Assembly: GCA_050262775.1 (NCBI GenBank)
Contig: JBLNEO010000028.1
Location: forward strand, 1-24,059
DNA length: 24,059 bases
Reading direction: 5' to 3'
DNA from: DATHTC01 sp050262775
Lineage (GTDB): Bacteria > Actinomycetota > Thermoleophilia > Gaiellales > Gaiellaceae
A model generated the notes under the pieces. That model made no database searches. It was not told the DNA's origin and was given only the letters and a program-made list of their open reading frames with translations. Positions 8,088 to 14,050 of the stretch are shown piece after piece. Position numbers and translations under genes: made by a program. Each line of letters starts with the position of its first letter. The first letter of the stretch is position 1.

Positions 8088-8951
8088 CTACTTCCGCGAG
8101 CGGGCCTTCGCCTTCGCGCGCGGCGACGAGCGGCGCGACGAGCCGCTCCGCGACGCAGTCGACCGCCGCGTCTCGCCGCCGCGGCGCGCCTGCGCCGCCT
8201 CGAGGCTCGCCCGCAGCGCCGCCATCAGGTCGTCGGGCTGCTCGGACGCCACCGCGGGCTCCACGTGGACCTCCTTGCCCTCGCGCTTCGCCTCGACGAT
8301 CTCGAGCAGCCGCTGCCGGTAGGTGTCCTCGTACTTGTCGGGCTCCCACGTTCCCGAGAAGCGGTCGATGAGCTGCGTCGCCATCTCGAGCTCGCGCGCG
8401 TCGACCTTCACCTTCCCCGGCGCGAGCTCGTCCGTGGGACGGATCTCGTCGGCGAAGTACATCTTCTCGAGCGTGATCACGCCGTTCCGGATCCGGAGGC
8501 AGCCCAGGTTCTCGCGCTCGCGCATCACGTACCGCGCCACGCCCGCGAGCCCCGACTCCTCCATCGCGCGGCACAGGAGCGCGTAGACCTTCTCCGACCC
8601 CTCCTGCGGGGCGAGGTAGTACGTCTTCTCGAAGAAGATCGGGTCGATCTGGTCGTACGGGACGAAGTCCTCGATCTCGATCGTGCGCAGCCCCTCGACC
8701 CGCGCGGCCTCGAAGTCCTCGTCCGCCATGTAGACGTACTCGCCCTTCTCGATCTCGAACGCCTTCACGATCTCGTCGTCGGGGACGGGCCTCTCCTCGA
8801 CCTTGCAGATCTTCTCGTAGCCGATCCGGCTCCCGTCCTTCGCGTGCACGAAGTGGAAGCGCAGGTCGTTCTCCTGGACGGCGCTGACCATGCGCACGGG
8901 CACGTTCACGAGCCCGAAGGAGATCGTCCCGGTCCAGATCGCGCGCGGCAT
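8088..8951 (-). CDS. ku: Ku homodimeric DNA end-binding protein (bacterial NHEJ)
   Basis: This 287-aa protein matches bacterial Ku, which threads onto double-strand DNA ends and recruits ligase LigD for non-homologous end joining. The start MPRAIWTGTISFGLVNVPV is the hallmark of the family. The core continues through HFVHAKDGSRIGYEKIC, the EDFVPYDQIDPIFFEKTYYL region (about 95-113) and the RFSGTWEPDKYEDTY segment (197-211). Residues 255-287 form a lysine/arginine/serine-rich tail like the extended basic tails of many actinobacterial Ku proteins, which help bind DNA. ATG 8951 has GGAGGA just upstream. It overlaps by one base the TGA of a possible small upstream ORF (TGATG). LigD is not in the window. 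Confidence 0.96.
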   Translation of the reverse strand: MPRAIWTGTISFGLVNVPVRMVSAVQENDLRFHFVHAKDGSRIGYEKICKVEERPVPDDEIVKAFEIEKGEYVYMADEDFEAARVEGLRTIEIEDFVPYDQIDPIFFEKTYYLAPQEGSEKVYALLCRAMEESGLAGVARYVMRERENLGCLRIRNGVITLEKMYFADEIRPTDELAPGKVKVDARELEMATQLIDRFSGTWEPDKYEDTYRQRLLEIVEAKREGKEVHVEPAVASEQPDDLMAALRASLEAAQARRGGETRRSTASRSGSSRRSSPRAKAKARSRK

Positions 8952-9088
8952 CAGTCCTCCCGCGCCTCGGCCTCGCGCGCCTGCGGTGTCTCCCCGGGGC
9001 CGCCCAGGACGACGACGCCGTTCTCGTGCTCGCTCACGACCTCGGCATCGCCCCCGCGCCGCGACGCGAAACCTCCGCCGTTAAGCAC
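8951..9088 (-). CDS. Possible 45-aa small ORF translationally coupled to ku
   Basis: From GTG 9088 to TGA 8951 there is a 45-codon frame whose codons are overwhelmingly G/C-ending. It encodes VLNGGGFASRRGGDAEVVS followed by EHENGVVVLGGPGETPQ and a Glu/Ala/Arg-rich end. The TGA shares its A with the ATG of ku (TGATG), a common arrangement for coupled genes. Against it, an in-frame TAA lies just upstream of the start and there is no Shine-Dalgarno, so translation would have to be leaderless or begin internally. I recognise no family. It may instead be leader DNA of the ku operon. Confidence 0.35.
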   Translation of the reverse strand: MLNGGGFASRRGGDAEVVSEHENGVVVLGGPGETPQAREAEARED

Positions 9089-9423
9089 GTGTTACGCGAC
9101 GCGCCCCGATCGGGGGAACGCTCGGTCGCCCGCACCGGATCGAGTGCCCGAACGCAGCCGCGCATTAAGCGGAGATTGAGCACCCGTTCAGCGTTATGGC
9201 GGCGACTACCAAACGGCATAAACCTTTCGCAGGCGACGCCGTCTCACGGGTCAAACACGTCACGTAACGCAGGCCCGACCGGCAGAGCGCAGTCCGGGAA
9301 CGCGGTGCTTCTCGCCAGCATGCTACCTCTCCCGCATGTGACTCCGCGAAGCAATTCGCAGCGCTGAATTCTCCGTTCTGCGCTCCGCCGGTCGGGTAAT
9401 CCAGGCAGGAAAGGAGATTCAGA
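9089..9423. other. 335-bp divergent intergenic region
   Basis: No convincing gene is seen here. Base composition is visibly less GC-rich than the flanking genes, as expected for a region with two divergent promoters. It contains the 12-bp perfect palindrome CCCCGATCGGGG at 9104-9115, 16 bp from the possible ku-side start codon. At its right end, AAGGAG (about 9411-9416) is the Shine-Dalgarno of the solute-binding protein gene. I could not identify a confident -35/-10 pair on either strand. Confidence 0.6.
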
Positions 9424-11055
9424 GTGAAGCGAGGCTTTATCGCTTCCTTTGCCTTCGCCGTGCTCGCGGCGCTGTTCGCGACGCAGGCGATGGGTGCCGG
9501 CTCCGCGACGCGCGGCGGCACGCTCAAGGGCATGTTCGCGACCGACGTCGACTTCATCGACCCGTCGCTCGCGTACTACCAGCACTCGTGGCAGATCATG
9601 GGCGCCACCGGCGCGAACCTCCTCCGCTTCGCCGACGCCGAGGGCTCGGCGGGCTCGCGCCTCGTGCCCGAGGTCGCCGCGGGCTTCCCGACCGTGTCGA
9701 GGGACGGGAAGACGTACACGTTCACGCTCCGCCCCACGTTCCGCTTCTCGAACGGCAAGCGGGTGACGGCGGCGAACTTCGCCTGGGCGATCAACCGCGC
9801 GCTCAACAACCAGCAGCAGTCGCCGGCCGGCCCGTTCGTCTCGGACGTCGTCGGCGCGCAGGCCGTTCTGGACGGCAAGGCGCGGAGCGCGTCGGGCGTG
9901 AAGGTGCTCGGGCCGACGAAGCTCCAGCTGCGCCTGTCGAAGGCCGCGCCCGACATCCTCACGCGGCTGGCGATGCCGTTCTTCCAGGCGATCGACACCG
10001 CCACGGGGATCAACGCGCAGGGCGCCAAGGCGCCGCTCGCGTCGGCGGGGCCGTACTACGTGGCCTCGTGGACGCCCAACGCGCGCCTCGTCCTGAAGCG
10101 GAACCCGTACTACGCGACGGCGCGCAACCGGTACGCGACGCGGCCGGCGAACTTCGACACGATCGAGTACGAGGCGAACATCAACCTCGACGCGCAGGTG
10201 CTCCGGATCAGGTCCGGCGAGGCCGACTTCGCCGCGGAGGGGATCTCGCCCTCGGCCCACGCCGACCTGGCACGGCAGTTCGGGATCAACCGGCGGCAGT
10301 ACATGGTCCGGCAGGTCCCGACCACGTACTTCGTCGCGATGAACACGACGCGCGGGCTCTTCCGCGACCCGAACGTGCGCAAGGCCGTCAACCTCGCGAT
10401 CGACCGCCAGGCGATGCTCGCCCAGCGCGGCTACCTCGCCGGGAAGCGGGCCGACCAGATCCTCCCGCCGGGCATCCCGGGCTTCAGGGACGCGAACATC
10501 TACCCGCTGAAGTTCAGCGAGTCGAACCTCGCGAAGGCCAAGCGGCTCATGCGCGGCCGGACGACCGACGCGCTGATGCTCGCCGGCAACCGCGGCGCGA
10601 GCCTGACGATCCCGCAGATCGTGAAGTTCAACCTCGCGAAGATCGGCATCAACATGGACACCCGCCATCTCGCCTCTGGTCCGCTGTCGGCCACGGCCGG
10701 GCGCCGCGGCGAGCCGTTCGAGCTCTACCTCGGCGGCTGGCACGCCGACTATCCGGACCCCAACAACTTCGTGGACATCCTCCTCAACGGGAACAACATC
10801 CGCGAGGCCAACAACAACAACATGTCCTACTTCAACGTCGGCTCGGTCAACCGGCGTCTCGAGGCGGCGGCGAAGCTGTCGGGCGCGCAGCGCTACAAGG
10901 CGTACGGGCAGCTCGACGTCGACATCACGAAGACGTACGCGCCGTGGGCGTCGTACTCGTACGCGAACAACCGCGACTTCATCTCGGCGAAGGTGGGCTG
11001 CTACTCGTACCACCCGACCTACGGGATGAATCTCGTCCTCGCCTGCCGGCGCTAG
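9424..11055 (+). CDS. Peptide/nickel-type ABC transporter substrate-binding protein (SBP family 5)
   Basis: This 543-aa secreted protein matches extracellular solute-binding proteins of the DppA/OppA class, which capture peptides or similar solutes for an ABC importer. A signal peptide (about 1-24: MKRGFIASF, hydrophobic core, AMGA) is followed by RGGTLKGMFATDVDFIDPS, typical of the mature N-terminus. Later landmarks are RFSNGKRVTAANFAWAINR (about 103-121), SAGPYYVASW, LVLKRNPYY and DPNVRKAVNLAIDRQ. There is no lipobox cysteine, so membrane attachment is not by lipidation. Two C-terminal cysteines (VGCYSYH and LACRR) may form a disulphide. GTG 9424 has a strong AAGGAG seven bases upstream. 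No permease or ATPase gene adjoins it: a hairpin and a LysR gene follow. It is therefore an orphan binding protein whose ligand is unknown. Confidence 0.93.
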   Translation: MKRGFIASFAFAVLAALFATQAMGAGSATRGGTLKGMFATDVDFIDPSLAYYQHSWQIMGATGANLLRFADAEGSAGSRLVPEVAAGFPTVSRDGKTYTFTLRPTFRFSNGKRVTAANFAWAINRALNNQQQSPAGPFVSDVVGAQAVLDGKARSASGVKVLGPTKLQLRLSKAAPDILTRLAMPFFQAIDTATGINAQGAKAPLASAGPYYVASWTPNARLVLKRNPYYATARNRYATRPANFDTIEYEANINLDAQVLRIRSGEADFAAEGISPSAHADLARQFGINRRQYMVRQVPTTYFVAMNTTRGLFRDPNVRKAVNLAIDRQAMLAQRGYLAGKRADQILPPGIPGFRDANIYPLKFSESNLAKAKRLMRGRTTDALMLAGNRGASLTIPQIVKFNLAKIGINMDTRHLASGPLSATAGRRGEPFELYLGGWHADYPDPNNFVDILLNGNNIREANNNNMSYFNVGSVNRRLEAAAKLSGAQRYKAYGQLDVDITKTYAPWASYSYANNRDFISAKVGCYSYHPTYGMNLVLACRR

Positions 11056-11070
11056 CGCAGGCGTGAATCC

Positions 11071-11104
11071 GGAGGGCGTCGGCGCGGCCGGCGCCCTCCA
11101 CGTT
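11071..11104 (+). terminator. Hairpin terminator after the binding-protein gene
   Basis: Bases 11071-11083 and 11087-11099 form a 13-bp stem (GGAGGGCG pairing with CGCCCTCC, extended inward by one U.G wobble and four more pairs) with a 3-nt loop. It begins 15 bases after the stop and is followed by ACGTTTC, a weak T-run. This is the probable end of the binding-protein transcript. Confidence 0.65.
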
Positions 11105-11117
11105 TCGGGGAGGCGGA

Positions 11118-12077
11118 ATGCTGGCCAAGCACGTCGTCGGAGGCCCCGACCCCGGTCGTCCGGGGGTCAGGACGATGCTGGACGCGCGCCGGCTGATCGT
11201 CCTCCGCGAGGTCGCGCGGCTCGGCTCGTTCTCGGCCGCCGCGCACGCGCTGTGGATCACGCAGCCCGCGGTGTCCCGCCAGATCGCCGCGCTCGAGCGC
11301 GAGCTGGGGCGCAAGGTGCTCGAGCGGACGCCGCGGGGGCTCCGGCTGACGGAGGCGGGTGCCGTGCTCGTCGACCACGCCGAGGCGATCGTGGCCCGGC
11401 TGGCGGCCGCCGAGGCGCAGCTCGGGACGCTCGACCGCCTCGAGAGCGGGCGGCTCCGACTCGGGTCGTCCGGGGCGGCCTCGGCCGGCCTGCTCGCCGC
11501 GGCGATGGCGGAGTTCCGCCGCCGCTGGCCGACCGTCGAGCTCTCGCTCGTCGAGCTGCCGGCGGACGATCCCGTCGCACCGGTGAAGACCGGCGACCTC
11601 GACCTCGCGATCGCATTCGAGGGCGGCCCCCTGCCCCGCCCGCTCGATCCCGAGCTCGAGCGCGTGCACCTCCTCGACGACCGCCTGCTGCTCGCCCTGC
11701 CGGCCGCCCACCCGTTCGCCGCCCGGGAGCGGCTCGACCTACGCGACCTCGCCGAGGAGACGTGGGTGCGGGTGCAGCCCGACGGCCCCGGCGTGGCGCA
11801 CGCCGCGTGCGTCTCGGCCGGCTTCGAGCCGCGGGTGCACTTCGACGCGCGCTCGGAGGAGGTCGCCCTGGAGCTCGTCGCCGCCGGGCTCGGCGTCGCC
11901 TTCGTCTCGTCGCTCGGGGCACTGCCGGTGCCGGACGGCGCCGTGCTCCGCGACCTCGGCGACCGGGCGCCCGTCCGGCGTGTCGTCGCGGTCTCGCGTC
12001 CGGCCGAGTTCCGTCCGCCGGCTGCCGACACGATGCTCCGGCTGGTGCGGGAGCGGAGCGCGCAGTGGCACGCGTGA
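11118..12077 (+). CDS. LysR-family transcriptional regulator
   Basis: This 319-aa protein has the LysR layout. An N-terminal winged helix-turn-helix (about 20-80) contains LGSFSAAAHALWITQPAVSRQ and LERTPRGLRLTEAG. A periplasmic-binding-protein-like effector domain (about 105-310) follows. LysR proteins bind DNA as tetramers and respond to a small metabolite. The start is ambiguous. ATG 11118 has GGGGAGG four bases upstream and adds a 19-residue tail. ATG 11175 gives the more usual LysR beginning (MLDARRLIVLREVARLGSFS) but has a weak ribosome site. A GACCCCGG/CCGGGGGTC imperfect hairpin lies between them. LysR genes often regulate a divergent neighbour, but here both neighbours read in the same direction, so its target is not evident. 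Confidence 0.92.
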   Translation: MLAKHVVGGPDPGRPGVRTMLDARRLIVLREVARLGSFSAAAHALWITQPAVSRQIAALERELGRKVLERTPRGLRLTEAGAVLVDHAEAIVARLAAAEAQLGTLDRLESGRLRLGSSGAASAGLLAAAMAEFRRRWPTVELSLVELPADDPVAPVKTGDLDLAIAFEGGPLPRPLDPELERVHLLDDRLLLALPAAHPFAARERLDLRDLAEETWVRVQPDGPGVAHAACVSAGFEPRVHFDARSEEVALELVAAGLGVAFVSSLGALPVPDGAVLRDLGDRAPVRRVVAVSRPAEFRPPAADTMLRLVRERSAQWHA

Positions 12078-12129
12078 AGCGCCGCCCGCGGAGCTTCGTC
12101 CTCGACGCGCTCTGAGGTGACGCCGCGGG

Positions 12130-12143
12130 CCGGCCCCGGCCGG
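12130..12143. repeat. Short palindrome after the LysR gene
   Basis: CCGGCC and GGCCGG flank a CC spacer in the 116-bp gap between the LysR gene and the next regulator. With no T-run it is at best a weak terminator. I see no clear promoter in this gap. Confidence 0.25.
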
Positions 12144-12193
12144 GTGCCGCCGGGCCGTGGCGCCCCGCGGCGCGTTCCGCGACACTACGGGGC

Positions 12194-12793
12194 GTGACGG
12201 AGCCGACGAGCAGCGACCCGCTCCTCCACCGAGCGCTCGGATCCCCCAGCCGCGTGCGCCTGCTCGAGCTCCTGCGCGAGGCGCCCGAGCCGCTCGACGC
12301 GAGGCAGCTCTCGGAGCGGACGGCGCTCCACCCGAACACGGTCCGCGCGCACCTGGCGCGCCTCGAGGAGGCGGGGCTCGTCCGCGCCGAGACGGAGGTC
12401 ACCGGCCGGCGCGGCCGTCCCCGCATCGTCTTCGCCGCGGTTCCGGTCGCGGCGACCGAGGAGGACGGCTACCGCGCCGTGGCCGACGTCCTCGCCGACG
12501 CGCTCATGCGCCGCCACGAGGCCGAGGAGCCCGTCGATCGCGTGGTCGGCCTCCTGGACGAGCTCGGTTTCGCCCCGCAGCTCGAACGCTCGGAGGCGGG
12601 GCCGCGGATCCTCATGCGCCGCTGCCCCCTCATCCACGAGGGCGGGCCCGACGCGACCGCGGTGTGCCCGGCGCACCTCGGGCTGATCGAGGACGTGCTC
12701 GACGAGCTCGACGCGCCCGAGGAGGTCGACCACCTCGAGCCGTTCGCCGAGCCGTCGCTGTGCGTGCTCGCGCTGCGCGCGAAGCACCGGTAG
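12194..12793 (+). CDS. Winged-helix regulator of the COG2345/SufR type with conserved cysteines
   Basis: This 199-aa protein has an N-terminal winged helix-turn-helix (about 10-80: SRVRLLELLREA, QLSERTALHPNTVRAHLARL, then the GRRGRPRIVF wing). A C-terminal sensor region follows with Cys144 (RRCPLIHEG), Cys158 with His161 (AVCPAHLGLIED) and Cys190 (PSLCVLAL). In the related SufR repressors, cysteines in this region hold an iron-sulphur cluster. Here the pattern is C-x13-C-x31-C, which resembles the SufR spacing with one cysteine missing. Cluster binding is therefore plausible but unproven. The start is GTG 12194 with little Shine-Dalgarno, so it may be leaderless. It lies 95 bp upstream of a copper nitrite reductase-like gene, with a 25-bp dyad between them, which suggests it controls that gene in response to redox state, NO or iron. 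Confidence 0.85.
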   Translation: MTEPTSSDPLLHRALGSPSRVRLLELLREAPEPLDARQLSERTALHPNTVRAHLARLEEAGLVRAETEVTGRRGRPRIVFAAVPVAATEEDGYRAVADVLADALMRRHEAEEPVDRVVGLLDELGFAPQLERSEAGPRILMRRCPLIHEGGPDATAVCPAHLGLIEDVLDELDAPEEVDHLEPFAEPSLCVLALRAKHR

Positions 12794-12850
12794 AAAGCCG
12801 CAGCCGCGCGGTGGCCGCGCCCGGATGAGCGCCGCCCGAATTGCTCCTAC

Positions 12851-12875
12851 GTTCGATGGACAAAATCGGACGAAC
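12851..12875. promoter_or_regulatory. 25-bp dyad, candidate operator for the CuNIR gene
   Basis: The sequence reads GTTCG-N3-GA-N5-TC-N3-CGAAC, a dyad with seven paired positions per half. It ends one base before the AGGAG Shine-Dalgarno of the copper nitrite reductase-like gene. A regulator bound here would block transcription or translation start. CAAAAT at 12861-12866, inside the dyad, is a possible -10 element. The regulator gene immediately upstream is the obvious candidate to bind it; that link is inference. Confidence 0.5.
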
Positions 12876-12888
12876 AGGAGAACTCCCG

Positions 12889-13962
12889 ATGCTCAAGACC
12901 GTCGTCGCGCTCCTCGTCGCGACCACCGTGGCGGCGTTCGCCGCCGTCGTCTTCTCGCTCGACGCCGTCTCGAAGGCGTCGCGGACCGAGCCGGCCGCCG
13001 CCGCGACGCCGCCCGCAATGGACCACGCGGCCGCGTCCGGCGGCCTGGTGAGCTACGCCGGCGCGAAGCCGGACGACGCGGAGACGATCGCGGCCGCACA
13101 CGCCCCCTACCGCGCCGAGCTGCCGCCCGTCCCGCCCGGCGACGTCGTCGACGTGCACATGACGCTGAAGGACGTGACGATCGAGATCGCTCCGGGCGTG
13201 AAGTACCGCGCCTGGGGCTTCGAGGGCGGCGCCCCCGGCCCGGTCATCCACGTCCGGCAGGGCCAGAAGGTGCGGATGACGCTCACGAACGGCGGCGCGA
13301 TCCCGCACTCCATCGACTTCCACGCGGCGCGCATCGCACCGAACAAGGCCTTCCGCGACGTCCTGCCGGGCGACTCCTTCTCCTTCGAGTTCACCGCGGG
13401 CGATCCCGGGGTCTTCATGTACCACTGCGGCACGAAGCCCGTGCTCGCGCACATCGCGAACGGGATGTACGGCGCGATCGTCGTCGACCCGTCGACGCCG
13501 CTCCCCAAGGTCGACCACGCGTACGTCCTCGTCGGCGGCGAGTGGTACCTGAACGGGCCGGGCACGGACGAGCCGGCGCAGTACGACCAGGCCAAGGCGC
13601 ACGCGATGATGCCCGACTGGGTCACCTTCAACGGCTACGCCGGCCAGTACGTGGCGCACCCGCTCACGGCCGATCCGGGCGACACGACGCGCTTCTACGT
13701 CGTCGCCGCCGGGCCGAGCCTCGACGTCGACTTCCACGTCGTCGGCACCGTCTTCGACCGGGCATGGGTGAACGGCGACATGACGCGCTCCCAGACGGGC
13801 GTCCAGACGGTCAGCGTCCCGGCCGGCGGCGGCGGCGTCTTCGACGTCCGGATCGGCGAGCCCGGCCTCTACCCCTTCGTCAGCCACTCCTTCGCCTCGG
13901 TCGACCTCGGCATGGTCGGCCTGCTGAAGGTCGGCGATCCCGAGGGGACGATGGGCCACTGA
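12889..13962 (+). CDS. nirK: Copper-containing nitrite reductase-like protein (two-domain multicopper oxidase)
   Basis: This 357-aa exported cupredoxin protein would reduce nitrite to nitric oxide if it is a true CuNIR. The full residue set is visible. Type 1 copper ligands are His140 (IPHSIDFHA), Cys180, His188 and Met193 (MYHCGTKPVLAHIANGM). Type 2 ligands are His145, His179 and His333 (PFVSHSF). The catalytic pair is Asp143 and His283 (DFHVVG). An N-terminal hydrophobic stretch (residues 5-22) is either a signal peptide or an anchor, and is followed by an Ala/Pro-rich linker. ATG 12889 is chosen over upstream in-frame starts because AGGAGA (12876-12881) lies seven bases before it. A terminator ends the gene, so it is a one-gene transcript behind its candidate regulator. 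No nitric oxide reductase is present in the window. A different small reductase or oxidase activity within the family cannot be excluded. Confidence 0.88.
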   Translation: MLKTVVALLVATTVAAFAAVVFSLDAVSKASRTEPAAAATPPAMDHAAASGGLVSYAGAKPDDAETIAAAHAPYRAELPPVPPGDVVDVHMTLKDVTIEIAPGVKYRAWGFEGGAPGPVIHVRQGQKVRMTLTNGGAIPHSIDFHAARIAPNKAFRDVLPGDSFSFEFTAGDPGVFMYHCGTKPVLAHIANGMYGAIVVDPSTPLPKVDHAYVLVGGEWYLNGPGTDEPAQYDQAKAHAMMPDWVTFNGYAGQYVAHPLTADPGDTTRFYVVAAGPSLDVDFHVVGTVFDRAWVNGDMTRSQTGVQTVSVPAGGGGVFDVRIGEPGLYPFVSHSFASVDLGMVGLLKVGDPEGTMGH

Positions 13963-13988
13963 CGCTGCGGGGTTTCCGCGACCGGCAC

Positions 13989-14024
13989 GCGGGCGGCTGC
14001 CGATGGCGGCCGCCCGCCCCTTTT
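13989..14024 (+). terminator. Intrinsic terminator of the CuNIR gene
   Basis: GCGGGCGGC (13989-13997) and GCCGCCCGC (14009-14017) pair perfectly. The stem continues inward for four more pairs, including one U.G, to a GAT loop, and is followed by CCCTTTT. It starts 26 bases after the stop codon. An ATG at 14003 in its loop is in frame with the next gene but is not a credible start. Confidence 0.85.
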
Positions 14025-14050
14025 CGACGATGGAGCCCGTGACCGCGAGA

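Noticed and set aside
9244..11013. 589-codon antisense frame over the solute-binding protein
   Set aside because: It is Val/Arg/Glu-rich with no motifs, whereas the sense frame has a signal peptide, ribosome site and family landmarks.
14003..14005. ATG in frame with the GNAT fusion as its start codon
   Set aside because: It lies in the loop of the terminator hairpin of the preceding gene and has no ribosome site. Downstream starts fit the GNAT domain.
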